Assembly (NCBI RefSeq): GCF_012911815.1
Contig: NZ_JAATNW010000004.1
Coordinates: 248,001-312,000 of the forward strand
DNA length: 64,000 nucleotides
From: Alteromonas ponticola
GTDB taxonomy: Bacteria; Pseudomonadota; Gammaproteobacteria; Enterobacterales; Alteromonadaceae
Direction of reading: 5' to 3'
Shown piece after piece: positions 9,726 through 19,660 of this stretch (position 1 is the stretch's first letter; each line of letters begins with the position of its first letter). The position numbers and the translations under genes were made by a program. The notes beneath the pieces are model-generated. The model was not told the origin of the DNA. It saw nothing but the letters and a program-made list of their open reading frames with translations, and did no database searches.

Positions 9726-11021
9726 CTACAGTTTGCTGAAGATATGCTCTGCCGCACTGACCGTTTCTGCAATGAGCGCGTCGGTATGTGCATAGGACAT
9801 AAAGCCCGCTTCATAAGATGCCGGTGCCATGTAAACGCCCGCATCCAGCATGCCATGATAAAACTGCTTAAACTGTTCGTTATTGCAGTTAATCGCCTGT
9901 TGGTAATTGGTCACCTTGTCCAGATCAGTAAAGAAGATGCCAAACATGCTACCCGCATGATTAGTGGTCAAGGGGATGCCGTGCTTATCAGCTGCCGCCT
10001 GAAAACCATTAACCAGCGCCTCAGTTAGATGATAAATATGCGGATAGAGCGATTCGTTTTCCAGCTCAGCCAGCGCAGCCAGGCCCGCCGCCATCGCAAC
10101 CGGATTGCCAGATAACGTACCTGCCTGATAAACCGGGCCGGTCGGCGCTATGTGCGTGAGGATATCCCGTTTACCACCAAATGCGCCCACCGGCATACCA
10201 CCGCCAATCACTTTGCCTAAGCAGGTAAGGTCAGGAACTACCGCGTAACGCTCCTGAGCACCCCCGCGTGCGACGCGAAAGCCGGTCATGACTTCATCAA
10301 ATATTAAAACACTACCATTGTTATCACATAATTTGCGCAGCCCTTGCAGAAAACCTTCTACAGGCGGAATGCAGTTCATATTGCCAGCTACAGGCTCAAC
10401 GATGATACAGGCAATATCGTCTGGATACTCGGCAAACATCTGTTCGACGCTGGCTAAATTATTGAATTCGGCGGTGAGCGTGTGTTGCGCTACATCGGCA
10501 GGTACGCCTGGCGAACTTGGCACTCCAAGGGTTAACGCGCCTGAACCCGCTTTCACCAGCAGTGAATCAGCGTGGCCGTGATAGCAGCCCTCAAATTTGA
10601 TCAATTTATTGCGGCCGGTGTAGCCCCGCGCCAGACGGATAGCTGACATGGTTGCTTCGGTGCCAGAATTTACCATGCGCACCATTTCCATCGACGGTAC
10701 CAAAGCGCTGACTTTTTCTGCCATGATCACTTCAGCTTCCGTTGGCGCACCGAAACTCAGGCCATTTTCAGCCGCGGTTATTACGGCCTGACGAATGGCG
10801 CTGTGATTGTGGCCCAATACCATTGGGCCCCATGATTGCACATAATCTATGTAGCGCTTTCCGTCAACGTCCCAAATATAGGGGCCATCAGCTTTACTGA
10901 TGAAGCGTGGGGTGCCACCTACAGCCTTAAATGCCCTGACGGGGGAATTGACGCCACCTGGAATCGTTTTTTGTGCACGGGAAAATAACTTTTCGGACTG
11001 TTGTATATCGTGTTGAAACAT
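9726..11021 (-). CDS. hemL: Glutamate-1-semialdehyde 2,1-aminomutase
   Basis: It converts glutamate-1-semialdehyde to 5-aminolevulinate in the C5 route to tetrapyrroles, a cytoplasmic PLP enzyme. The 431 residues match the family (about 426). The PLP lysine is in [19 protein letters not shown], preceded by the [11 protein letters not shown] strand. The N-terminus has the family-typical [12 protein letters not shown] and the [13 protein letters not shown] motif. It begins five bases after pyrB on the same strand, so the two are almost certainly cotranscribed, an unusual pairing of heme and pyrimidine synthesis. Confidence 0.97.
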   Translation of the reverse strand: MFQHDIQQSEKLFSRAQKTIPGGVNSPVRAFKAVGGTPRFISKADGPYIWDVDGKRYIDYVQSWGPMVLGHNHSAIRQAVITAAENGLSFGAPTEAEVIMAEKVSALVPSMEMVRMVNSGTEATMSAIRLARGYTGRNKLIKFEGCYHGHADSLLVKAGSGALTLGVPSSPGVPADVAQHTLTAEFNNLASVEQMFAEYPDDIACIIVEPVAGNMNCIPPVEGFLQGLRKLCDNNGSVLIFDEVMTGFRVARGGAQERYAVVPDLTCLGKVIGGGMPVGAFGGKRDILTHIAPTGPVYQAGTLSGNPVAMAAGLAALAELENESLYPHIYHLTEALVNGFQAAADKHGIPLTTNHAGSMFGIFFTDLDKVTNYQQAINCNNEQFKQFYHGMLDAGVYMAPASYEAGFMSYAHTDALIAETVSAAEHIFSKL

Positions 11022-11026
11022 AAATT

Positions 11027-12040
11027 TTAGCTACTCTTGTTGCTGTGCCAGATGACATCACGTTCGTATTTGCTGACCAGGTTTTCTACCCCAAGAGTAA
11101 GCGCAAACAGTGCCATTCTTACCAGCACGCCATTATCGGTTTGTCGAAAAATCGCCAGCTTAGGGTTGAGGTTTAGATCATTGTCTAATTCATTCGCTTC
11201 CATGCGTGAATCGCGCGGTAGTGGATGCATAATGACCGTTTTGGACTGAAAATGTTTGGTATATATATCCTGATTCAAGCGAAATTTGCCACGAAACTTA
11301 TTGGCTTCATCCTGTGAGGGAAAGCGCTCTTCCTGAATACGCGTCTGATAACAGATATCTGCATCCATATTACCTTCTAATTGCTCGGTAATGGTCAGTT
11401 TATGGCCCGCATTTGCCACCGTATCAATAATAGGTTGCGGCATGCCCAACTCTTTCGGCGAAATCAGTGTAAAATGAATGTTCTTATACAGACACAGCAA
11501 CTTACACAATGAGTGGACCGTGCGTCCATAACGCAAGTCACCTATCATCGCGATATGCAAACCATCAATATGTTGACCATGATATTCAAGTTCGCGTTTA
11601 ATCGTGAATAAATCTAGCAAAGCCTGAGTAGGATGTTCGTTCGCACCATCACCGCCATTGATAACCGGCACCCGGCTGCCCTCTGCAAATTCGGCCACAG
11701 ATCCCGCGAACGGGTGACGCATGGCAATAATATCCGAATACCCACTGAGTACGCGCGCAGTGTCATATAACGATTCGCCCTTAGCCAAAGCAGAATTATC
11801 CATACCCGTGGTCTCGCGCACTTCGCCACCCAATAAATTGAAAGCAGTGCCAAAACTAACCCGGGTTCGCGTGCTGGGCTCGAAAAAGAGGTTGCCCAGA
11901 ATGGCACCGTTTAGCACTTCAGTGCGTTTCTGACGTTTGGCGTAAGGCGCCATACTGTCGGCAACGGTGAACACTTTATCAATTGCATCACGATCAAATT
12001 GGTTAACGCTAAGAATATGGTTGCCCGTAAAATCGGCCAT
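11027..12040 (-). CDS. pyrB: Aspartate carbamoyltransferase catalytic chain
   Basis: It condenses carbamoyl phosphate with aspartate at the first committed step of pyrimidine synthesis. The 337-residue protein has the carbamoyl-phosphate loop [12 protein letters not shown], the HPTQALLD motif, and the aspartate-loop region [19 protein letters not shown]. That loop is longer and different from the E. coli HPLPRVDEI type. The DSR plus extended region indicates a divergent PyrB subgroup. No pyrI regulatory-chain gene follows; hemL does. A GAGAG ribosome-binding site supports the ATG. The alternative, ornithine carbamoyltransferase, is unlikely because of the DSRMEANEL loop and the overall pattern. 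Confidence 0.93.
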   Translation of the reverse strand: MADFTGNHILSVNQFDRDAIDKVFTVADSMAPYAKRQKRTEVLNGAILGNLFFEPSTRTRVSFGTAFNLLGGEVRETTGMDNSALAKGESLYDTARVLSGYSDIIAMRHPFAGSVAEFAEGSRVPVINGGDGANEHPTQALLDLFTIKRELEYHGQHIDGLHIAMIGDLRYGRTVHSLCKLLCLYKNIHFTLISPKELGMPQPIIDTVANAGHKLTITEQLEGNMDADICYQTRIQEERFPSQDEANKFRGKFRLNQDIYTKHFQSKTVIMHPLPRDSRMEANELDNDLNLNPKLAIFRQTDNGVLVRMALFALTLGVENLVSKYERDVIWHSNKSS

Positions 12041-12151
12041 GAAGTACTCTCAATAAACGTTGTCGGTGAAAATCGCGCTAAGTGTAGCAAACTCAATGCG
12101 CGCTGTAGAGTATTCTGAATCGATCTAAAATTAATAAAACTTTCTATTAAT

Positions 12152-12175
12152 CATTAACATTAAACCTTGTTAATG
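12152..12175. repeat. Perfect 8-bp inverted repeat between pyrB and the CheB-CheR kinase gene
   Basis: CATTAACA and TGTTAATG are separated by eight bases, inside the 212-base divergent region. It could be an operator for either gene, or simply chance in AT-rich DNA. Confidence 0.3.
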
Positions 12176-12252
12176 TGTGCGAATATGGCATTTAACCTGT
12201 TTAACGCTTACTATCCGTGCATAAATACATTGCGAACTTTGGGTTTTAATTG

Positions 12253-15200
12253 ATGTCATCGAGCAACACAGACCAACATTACTTTTGGGTCGGAATAGGC
12301 GCATCCGCTGGTGGTCTGGAAGCTATACAATCTTTTTGCAGTGGATTGCCGCAAAATGCCAATATGTACTACATTGTTGCACAACATTTATCGCCGAAAC
12401 ATGAAAGTAAACTTACTGAACTCATTCAACGCAACACCAGCTTAAAAGTCGAAACCATCGTCGACAATCTGGAAGCGAAACCCAATGTTATTTATATCAC
12501 ACCACCAAAATATGATGTGTTTGTTGAGGGCGATAAAATTCGTCTGGCAGACGCTGATGATCCGGCCATACCTAAACCCTCAGTAAACAACCTGTTTGTG
12601 TCGCTGGCCGAGGAGAAGAAAGAAAGTGCTATCGGCGTTATCCTGTCAGGCACTGGTACTGACGGTGCCCACGGGATCAAAATGATACGTGCCACGGGCG
12701 GCATCACATATGCGCAAGACTGCGAAAGCGCAGCGTACGATGGTATGCCGCGAGCGGCCACTGATACAGATTGTGTTGATTTTGTTATGTCGGCCAACGA
12801 AATTGGGGCTCATTTATCCAATCTAAGTTCACAACTGCCCCAGAAATTACGCGCGGCCCTGCAAGACGAAGAGATTCAGGACAGACTACTGGAGCTGTTT
12901 ACGCTGGTTCGCAAAACCTGCGGGGTGTCATTTAAACAATACAAGAAAGCCACCCTGCAACGGCGAATTGAAAGGCGCATGCTGGCCACGGGCATTGCTG
13001 AATTTGATGACTATGTGGATCTGCTTAACCAGGACGAAGATGAAGTCAGGTTGCTGTATAAAGACATTTTAATTTCGGTAACCAACTTTTTTCGAGACCC
13101 AGCCACGTTCAGGCAGCTCGAATCGGTACTGCAGGATATCGGTAAAGGCAAAGCCAAGGGCGATCCAATACGCCTGTGGGTAGTAGGTTGTGCCACAGGG
13201 GAAGAGGCCTATAGCCTTTCCATTATGCTGGCAGAAATGTTGGGCGGAACTGAAAAGCTGGCCGAAAGCGATCACCAGATCTTTGCCACCGATGTGGACA
13301 CCGATGCGTTAACCGTTGCCCGGCGCGGGGTCTATAGCGAAGCGTCAATGGCAGATGTGCCACCCCAATACCGTGAAAAATATTTCACTAAAAAGAACGG
13401 CCAGTACGAAGTTATCAGTGAGTTAAAAAAGCTCATTCTATTCTCTGGTCACAACATTATCGATGACCCACCTTTCATGCGTGTGGATTTGATCACCTGT
13501 CGTAACCTGTTGATTTACTTCGAGCAGGAACTGCAAAAGAAAGTTTATCGAATATTTCACTATTCGCTGCGCGAGCGCGGTTACCTGTTTTTGGGAAAGT
13601 CAGAAAGTACAGCGCAGGTAACCGATATATTCAGGCCGGTAAAAGCACAGGATCGCATTTTTCAAAAACGTGCGGTGTCATCCTTTAATCCACAGCGATT
13701 CTTATTAAGCGGCAAGTCAGCGGTGACTGAGTTACAGGAAACAAGAAAATCACAGGATACCGTCAAAGTACCTTCGTTACCTGAAACCTTTGTCGAGCAG
13801 CTTGGCGATGCCAGTATACTGATTAATGATAATTTGGACGTTGAACATCTCTATGGTGCCACCTCACATTACCTTAAGTTACCCAAAGGTAAACCATCGC
13901 TCAATTTGTGTGAAATTGTCATCGAGACCTTTAAACATGAAGTCAGACCGCTGGTGTTTAAGGTTATTCGTTCAAAGGTAATGACCACCGGGCAGCCGCG
14001 TAAAATGACGTTAGACGGTAACATCGTTAAAGTGCGCATGAGTGTTTATCCGGTCCAGCTTGACGATAACAACGATAAGTATCTGCTGGTGTGTTTCAAG
14101 ATAATACACCAGGAGCGAAGTGGGGCTGAGCCAAGCGAACATACGGAAAGCAATTATCGAATTAAAGAGTTGGAAGATGAACTATCGATGGCGCGGGAGC
14201 ACATTCAAACCGTTATCGAAGAGTTGGAAACCTCGAACGAAGAACTGCAATCCATGAACGAGGAGCTGCAATCATCGAATGAAGAGTTGCAGTCTTCCAA
14301 TGAAGAATTAGAAACCACGAACGAAGAGTTACAATCTACCAACGAAGAACTGGTTACCATGAATGATGAACTCAACGCAAAAACAACAGCGCTTGAGTAT
14401 ATGTCAAACCAATTAACAAACATTAAAAACTCGCTTGCTTTTCCGCTAGTTTATGTTGATAAAAACCTTACGGCGTTAAGAGCGAACAAAGCGGCCAGAG
14501 AGTTTTTTAGCTTATCTGACGAGCTGGATAATTTTCGCGATAACCTCGAGCATACGTTCAAGGCGCTTAACCTGCGCGAATTAATTGACAAAGTGACCCA
14601 AACCAATCGGGTGCAAACAGTGCAACTTAGAAAGGGTGAAGCGTACTACTGGTTGCATGTCACTCCCTACCTCATGGCCAACCAGTCAAACGACGGTGCA
14701 ATTCTTAGTTTCATTGATAACACTGAATTGATGCAACAGAAAAAAGCCCTGGAACAGAGTCGAAAAGTTGCCCATCAGGCCAGTATGGCGAAAAGTGAGT
14801 TCTTAGCCAATGTCAGCCATGAAATTCGCACGCCACTGAACGCGATTGTCGGCGTCAATGAAGTGTTTAGTTTGCAGATTAACGATACTAAAAAGCGTGA
14901 CCGTTTACTGGAAATATTATCCAGCGCTACTGCAAATCTGAAAAATCTGTTAAATGATTTGCTGGATTTTGCGAAGCTTGAAGCCGGCCAGTTGTCACTG
15001 GAGTTCACTCACTTCTCAGTACAGGAAGTGATTAGCAATCTGATGGATGTTTACGCCGGTGAAATTGCTCGAAAAAATTTAGATGTTAATACCCACATAG
15101 ATAAGCATTTACCCGCCGAGTTTTTAGGTGATCCGCTGCGGGTACAGCAAATTATGGCAAACCTGTTATCCAACGCCATCAAATTTACTGAGCGGGGAAA

Positions 15201-15924
15201 TATTGACATAAGGGTTACCGGGCAATGGCATCAGGATTTTTATGAAGTCAAACTTGAGGTAAGTGATAGCGGTATCGGAATGTCTGAGCAAAGCTTGTCT
15301 AAAGTGTTTGAAAAATTCACTCAGGCTGATTCTTCCATTTCACGACGTTTCGGCGGCTCTGGGTTGGGACTTTCAATTGTCAGAGAGTTGGTAAATTTAA
15401 TGCAAGGCACGGTAAGTGTTGAGAGTGAGGAGGGACAGGGCACGCGTTTTATCGTTTCAATACCTCTTAAGACACCAAAACCGCGAAACGCCGGCAAATC
15501 AGCTGATGTTGCACAAAATTTAACGTTGGCGAACATCAATGATAAAAAAGTACTGATTGTTGAAGACAACGAGAGCAATATCTTTATCCTTGAATCGTAT
15601 CTTGAACGAATGGGAGTCAATTTCGACGTAGTGCGCGAAGCCCAAGCCGGAATTGAACAGTTAAAATCTACGCCGTACGCACTGGTTTTGCTTGACTTAC
15701 AAATGGACGGCATGGATGGTTTTGAGTTTTTCGAACAATTTAAGGCGCAATTTCCCCCGGAAAAAGCCAAAAATACGAAAGTTATCGCGGTTTCTGCGCA
15801 TGTGCATAACGACGTGATTGAAAAATGTCGCAAGGCTGGCATGGATAATTTTCTGCCTAAGCCGGTAGAAATACTTGATTTACATCGATTGCTGAAAAAC
15901 TATTTAAGTGATGAAAATGACTGA
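12253..15924 (+). CDS. CheB-CheR-PAS-hybrid histidine kinase fusion
   Basis: A 1,223-residue cytoplasmic multi-domain sensor. Residues about 8-190 form a CheB methylesterase domain with an intact triad (S18 in GASAGG, H45 in AQHLSP, D137 in GTGTDG). Residues about 205-470 form a CheR methyltransferase with the SAM site VVGCATGEEAYSLS. Residues 656-704 form a coiled coil of seven heptads of the ExLxSxN type. PAS follows, then HisKA with H856 in NVSHEIRTP, HATPase_c, and a receiver with phospho-aspartate D1148 in LLDLQMDG. I place the start at the ATG, three bases after an in-frame TTG. Chemotaxis receptors and CheA are not nearby, so the methylation domains probably act within this signalling pathway. 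It overlaps the next gene by 14 bases. Confidence 0.93.
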   Translation: MSSSNTDQHYFWVGIGASAGGLEAIQSFCSGLPQNANMYYIVAQHLSPKHESKLTELIQRNTSLKVETIVDNLEAKPNVIYITPPKYDVFVEGDKIRLADADDPAIPKPSVNNLFVSLAEEKKESAIGVILSGTGTDGAHGIKMIRATGGITYAQDCESAAYDGMPRAATDTDCVDFVMSANEIGAHLSNLSSQLPQKLRAALQDEEIQDRLLELFTLVRKTCGVSFKQYKKATLQRRIERRMLATGIAEFDDYVDLLNQDEDEVRLLYKDILISVTNFFRDPATFRQLESVLQDIGKGKAKGDPIRLWVVGCATGEEAYSLSIMLAEMLGGTEKLAESDHQIFATDVDTDALTVARRGVYSEASMADVPPQYREKYFTKKNGQYEVISELKKLILFSGHNIIDDPPFMRVDLITCRNLLIYFEQELQKKVYRIFHYSLRERGYLFLGKSESTAQVTDIFRPVKAQDRIFQKRAVSSFNPQRFLLSGKSAVTELQETRKSQDTVKVPSLPETFVEQLGDASILINDNLDVEHLYGATSHYLKLPKGKPSLNLCEIVIETFKHEVRPLVFKVIRSKVMTTGQPRKMTLDGNIVKVRMSVYPVQLDDNNDKYLLVCFKIIHQERSGAEPSEHTESNYRIKELEDELSMAREHIQTVIEELETSNEELQSMNEELQSSNEELQSSNEELETTNEELQSTNEELVTMNDELNAKTTALEYMSNQLTNIKNSLAFPLVYVDKNLTALRANKAAREFFSLSDELDNFRDNLEHTFKALNLRELIDKVTQTNRVQTVQLRKGEAYYWLHVTPYLMANQSNDGAILSFIDNTELMQQKKALEQSRKVAHQASMAKSEFLANVSHEIRTPLNAIVGVNEVFSLQINDTKKRDRLLEILSSATANLKNLLNDLLDFAKLEAGQLSLEFTHFSVQEVISNLMDVYAGEIARKNLDVNTHIDKHLPAEFLGDPLRVQQIMANLLSNAIKFTERGNIDIRVTGQWHQDFYEVKLEVSDSGIGMSEQSLSKVFEKFTQADSSISRRFGGSGLGLSIVRELVNLMQGTVSVESEEGQGTRFIVSIPLKTPKPRNAGKSADVAQNLTLANINDKKVLIVEDNESNIFILESYLERMGVNFDVVREAQAGIEQLKSTPYALVLLDLQMDGMDGFEFFEQFKAQFPPEKAKNTKVIAVSAHVHNDVIEKCRKAGMDNFLPKPVEILDLHRLLKNYLSDEND
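14218..14364 (+). repeat. Seven tandem 21-base repeats encoding a signalling coiled coil
   Basis: Within the CheB-CheR kinase gene, seven consecutive 21-base units encode variants of EELQSSN. Codon choice drifts between units, indicating an old, selected protein repeat rather than a fresh DNA expansion. It forms the helical linker between the CheR part and the PAS/kinase part. Confidence 0.9.
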
Positions 15925-16594
15925 AGTCGAGGGAAGATACCCCGCAATTAATCCGGTATTTTTTATCGGGGCGTCAGCCGGTGGTGTTAAAGCCTTGACG
16001 TATCTGGCCAGTGCGTTGCCAGATGATTTTCCTGCTCCGTTATTTTTTTTATTGCATCGAAGACGTAAAAGCAATACGAAAAAAGAATTAATGCTGAAGA
16101 TTCTACAAAATGCATCAGCGTTGCGTGTAGTCGTTCCGGAGGAGGGCGACGTAGTCAAATCAGGTGTTATCTATCTTCCCCGTGAAGATATGCATATCGG
16201 TATCGACGACAACCGCATCATGTACTCCGAACTCCCCGATGACGAAGAGTGGCGACCGTCCATCAATTACCTGTTTAAGTCAGGAGCGCGTGAATATCAA
16301 AATCGTGCGATCGCGGTGTTGCTCACAGGCAAACTTAACGATGGCGTAGAAGGACTTAAAGAAACCACGTATCAAGGTGGCATCACAATCGCCCAGTCTC
16401 CTGATGACGCTTACGAGCCATACCTGCCACTAAATGCATTACTCAATGACCACCCCGCCTTTGTATTACCCTTGAAAGATATGGCGAAGCTATTTTGTGA
16501 GTTGGCGCAGCATCCTTTTACTGAAGATCAAAAGCAGGTGTGGCAGGATTCGGCGTTAGCTGCCAATCAGATAAAGCAAAAATTACGCGAGTAA
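15911..16594 (+). CDS. Stand-alone CheB-type methylesterase domain protein
   Basis: The 227-residue protein consists only of a CheB catalytic domain, with no receiver in front. The serine hydrolase triad is present: S22 in IGASAGG, H49 in FLLHRRR and D144 in LLTGKLNDG. It should remove methyl esters from glutamates of a partner protein. The ATG at 15911 overlaps the stop of the CheB-CheR kinase fusion by 14 bases; a GTG at 15908 and an ATG at 15917 are possible alternatives. Translational coupling to the fusion suggests it works on the same target or balances the CheR domain. The active-site loop differs from chemotaxis CheB (KLND in place of MGxD). Confidence 0.85.
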   Translation: MKMTEVEGRYPAINPVFFIGASAGGVKALTYLASALPDDFPAPLFFLLHRRRKSNTKKELMLKILQNASALRVVVPEEGDVVKSGVIYLPREDMHIGIDDNRIMYSELPDDEEWRPSINYLFKSGAREYQNRAIAVLLTGKLNDGVEGLKETTYQGGITIAQSPDDAYEPYLPLNALLNDHPAFVLPLKDMAKLFCELAQHPFTEDQKQVWQDSALAANQIKQKLRE

Positions 16595-16822
16595 AAACAT
16601 GCTTTGCTTTGCGGGTAGATGCGTTGCTCACCGTTCTACTCATCACCAAGAGTAAATATGTGCTGCTCCAGAAACTTACAATTATTCTGGCCTGCTCGCT
16701 TAATGGTGTGTATCCTCATGAAAACTAGACTATTGTATAAAGAACTGGTAGGTGGTTTCACCCTTTTCAATCGTTGTAAAACTGCACAACCAGCTAAATT
16801 AATATAATAAACAAGGCGACCA

Positions 16823-18823
16823 ATGACGTTAGAGGAAGAAAATAAACAACTCAAACGTGAGCTTCAGAACACTCAGCAAGAAAGAGACAGGTATAAAAAA
16901 CTGTTCGATATTTCTGCGGATCCACTGTCAATTTTAGACGCATCGACGGGCAAATTTATTGAGTGCAATCACGCAGCGACAACAATGCATGGTGTTGAGA
17001 GCAAAGCAGCCTTTCTTAGCTTATCACCCGCTGATATTTCGCCTGAAATACAACCATGTGGTCAATTCTCCAATGATCTGGCGTTAGAACACATCGGCAA
17101 GACCATAAACCAGGGTCCGCAAATTTTTCAATGGGAACATTCTCGCCTGGATGGCACCACGTTTCCGTGTCTGGTTTCATTAACCGCAATCCCGGTTGAT
17201 GATAATTTTCATGTGCTTGCTACCTGGAGAGACATCAGTACATTAATTCATACACAGAATCAGTTGGAAAAAGCGCTTAGTGATGCGAAAAACTTTGAAA
17301 TTGCTTACCAGAACGAAAAGGAGAAGTTTGAGCAATTCGTCAATCTGGCACCTGTAGGTATTGCAATCAACGATTTGCAAACCGGTGCATTTACTTACGT
17401 GAATAAAGAGTTTGGTCGATTTACCGGTTATAACATTGATGAATTAAATCGAATGGATTATTGGCAACTTACCCCTGATAAGTACAAGGAGCAGGAGTAT
17501 CAACAGCTCGCTTTAATGAAAGAAGAGGGGCGATACGGTCCGTATCAAAAAGAGTATATTCACAGGGATGGACATATTTATCCGGTGCTATTGTCGGGCG
17601 TTCGCATTAAGGCAACGGACGGGAAAGACTGCATTTGGTCGGTAGTGCAGGATATCAGCGAACAACAAAACGTAGAAAAAGCATTAAAAGATGCAAAAGA
17701 ACAAGCCGAAAGTGCCAATAAAGCCAAGAGCTTGTTTCTTTCTAACATGAGCCACGAAATACGTACGCCCATGAACAGTATCCTTGGTACATTGCAATTA
17801 CTAAAACGCGACACCACAGAAACTAAACATGACCGGCTGATCACCAATGCGCTGTATTCAGCCAACGCCTTGTTGAAAATTATTAACGACATACTCGACT
17901 ATTCGAAAATCGAATCCAACCAATTGGATTTGGAAAACGTCGACTTCTCCCTGGAAGCAGTCGCCGAATCAATTATGTCAGACATGTTACCTATCGCCAG
18001 TTCGAAGGGGATTAGTTTACGCGTCAATTTCAAAAATGCAGATTCAAAACTGTGGAAGGGTGACCCGGTTAGGATCAGACAGGTCATAATGAATCTGGTT
18101 TCTAACGCTGTTAAATTTACCGAATCCGGTGGCGTTAAAATTCAATTCAACGAAAAACGCCGTGAAAATGTCGAAGGCTTGCTGATCAAAGTTAGTGATA
18201 CCGGCATTGGTATGTCAAAAGAAGCTGTGGGTACGCTATTTGAACGTTTCACGCAAGCTGATGCCTCGGTCACGCGCAAGTTCGGCGGTACTGGATTGGG
18301 TATGTCGATTACCAATAATCTCGTCAGTTTGATGAATGGCGATATTCGTGTAGCAAGCACAGAAGGTATTGGTACTACCTTTACCGTATTTATTCCGTTG
18401 CAAAGTGCAACGCAAGATCCAACCCTTGCCAACTCGAAACAAACCATGGGGCCGCCCAATCTTGCTGGCAAAGTCATTGTTATTGCCGAAGACAATGAGA
18501 TCAACCGGGAGTTGGTCAAGTCAATGCTCGAGCCAACTGGGGCTCAACTTTATTTTGCCGAAAATGGAAAAGTGGCCGTTGATCTGGTTGAAGAGGTAAA
18601 GCCAGACATTGTGCTAATGGATATTCAGATGCCAGTGATGGACGGTAAAGATGCGTTCAGATTGATTCGTCAGCAGGATCTAAATATTCCTGTCTTGGCA
18701 TTAACCGCAAACGTGATGTCGCAGGACATCGAAGAATACAAAGCCTTGGGCTTTACCGGACATTTGGGGAAACCGTTCGACATTCAGTGTCTCTACACCT
18801 GCTTGGCCGTGCATTTATTTTAA
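16823..18823 (+). CDS. Soluble PAS-PAS hybrid histidine kinase
   Basis: The 666-residue protein begins with a short coiled coil (residues 1-25). Two PAS domains follow (about 27-140 and 165-285, ending in the PAC-like WSVVQDISEQQ), then HisKA with H311 in NMSHEIRTP. HATPase_c has the N, G1 and G2 boxes (NLVSNAVKF, DTGIGMS, GGTGLGMSI), and a C-terminal receiver has D600 in LMDIQMPVMDG. There is no membrane helix, so it senses a cytoplasmic signal or diffusible ligand. AAGGCGA precedes the ATG. The gene is 228 bases downstream of the CheB protein on the same strand. No response regulator with an output domain is adjacent, so its phosphate must pass to a distant partner. Confidence 0.9.
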   Translation: MTLEEENKQLKRELQNTQQERDRYKKLFDISADPLSILDASTGKFIECNHAATTMHGVESKAAFLSLSPADISPEIQPCGQFSNDLALEHIGKTINQGPQIFQWEHSRLDGTTFPCLVSLTAIPVDDNFHVLATWRDISTLIHTQNQLEKALSDAKNFEIAYQNEKEKFEQFVNLAPVGIAINDLQTGAFTYVNKEFGRFTGYNIDELNRMDYWQLTPDKYKEQEYQQLALMKEEGRYGPYQKEYIHRDGHIYPVLLSGVRIKATDGKDCIWSVVQDISEQQNVEKALKDAKEQAESANKAKSLFLSNMSHEIRTPMNSILGTLQLLKRDTTETKHDRLITNALYSANALLKIINDILDYSKIESNQLDLENVDFSLEAVAESIMSDMLPIASSKGISLRVNFKNADSKLWKGDPVRIRQVIMNLVSNAVKFTESGGVKIQFNEKRRENVEGLLIKVSDTGIGMSKEAVGTLFERFTQADASVTRKFGGTGLGMSITNNLVSLMNGDIRVASTEGIGTTFTVFIPLQSATQDPTLANSKQTMGPPNLAGKVIVIAEDNEINRELVKSMLEPTGAQLYFAENGKVAVDLVEEVKPDIVLMDIQMPVMDGKDAFRLIRQQDLNIPVLALTANVMSQDIEEYKALGFTGHLGKPFDIQCLYTCLAVHLF

Positions 18824-18886
18824 CTAAGCGTGCAACATCAGTACGCGCTTATCTCAGTAAGCTAGCCAGGCTAACCATTCAGCTGC

Positions 18887-19531
18887 TTAACTGATTTTGT
18901 TTTGATAGAGGATCATGATGCTGTTGACTGATGCATCGACCTTTTTCTTGATTTGCATGCTGCTTAGCGTCTCATCCAGACCAAACAAGCTGCGTATATG
19001 GAAATCGCCCTTTAACAAATTTAGAAACTGAATAGCCAGAGAAATTGAATCATCCATTGTAAGTAAGCCTTTACTTGCTTTATGAAATAGATGGGCAATG
19101 TCCTCAACACTCTTTCTTGGGCCTGCCTGATAAAACAATTGGGCAACTTCGGGCGCATTTTTAGCTTCGCTGATAACGATACGAAACATGGATATAACCT
19201 GTGGATCACTTAACAGCCTGAGAAGTTGGACGCCCACCAGTTCGAGTGTGTGCTTTAAGCCGTCAGTTTCTCCGTCACAACAACCCAAATCCTCGGGTGC
19301 AAGCCAATATTCCTGACATTTGGATTCAATTGCTGCAGTATACAAATCGTCTTTGTTGGCAAAGTGTGAATACACCGTCTGCTTTGACACGCCTGATGCT
19401 TTGGCAACGGCATCCATTGAGGTAGCTGTAACGCCGTGACTTAAAAACAGGTCGACCGCAGCATCCAGTATTTGCTGACGCTTCTCTTCACTTTTTGGGC
19501 GTCCAACATTTTTTGTAACCGATTTAGGCAA
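18887..19531 (-). CDS. TetR-family repressor, probable regulator of the adjacent RND efflux genes
   Basis: The 214-residue protein has a TetR N-terminal helix-turn-helix (SMDAVAKASGVSKQTVYSHF, about residues 40-59) and an all-helical ligand-binding C-terminus of the AefR-like type. The start is a TTG at 19531 with a well-placed AAGGA; no ATG is available in frame upstream. It is divergent from the efflux genes, and a perfect palindrome sits in the 129-base gap, so it very likely represses both itself and the pump. The inducing ligand is unknown. Confidence 0.9.
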   Translation of the reverse strand: MPKSVTKNVGRPKSEEKRQQILDAAVDLFLSHGVTATSMDAVAKASGVSKQTVYSHFANKDDLYTAAIESKCQEYWLAPEDLGCCDGETDGLKHTLELVGVQLLRLLSDPQVISMFRIVISEAKNAPEVAQLFYQAGPRKSVEDIAHLFHKASKGLLTMDDSISLAIQFLNLLKGDFHIRSLFGLDETLSSMQIKKKVDASVNSIMILYQNKIS

Positions 19532-19557
19532 AGTACATCCTTAAATTTAATTATCAA

Positions 19558-19572
19558 ACTAGACGGTCTAGT
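19558..19572. promoter_or_regulatory. TetR-type palindromic operator
   Basis: ACTAGAC-G-GTCTAGT is a perfect 7+1+7 palindrome. It contains the TAGAC..GTCTA core typical of AcrR/TetR-family operators. It lies 27 bases upstream of the tetR start and 89 bases before the adaptor start. Confidence 0.8.
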
Positions 19573-19660
19573 ATTTATAATATAGCATTAACCTATCACG
19601 AGTAAATACGCGCACGCATTTACTTTTCGGAACCATCTTGAGCGAAAGCGAAGGACACGT

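Noticed and set aside
15321..15842. 173-codon minus-strand frame within the CheB-CheR kinase gene
   Set aside because: It lies opposite the kinase ATPase and receiver domains, which are clearly coding, and shows no family likeness.
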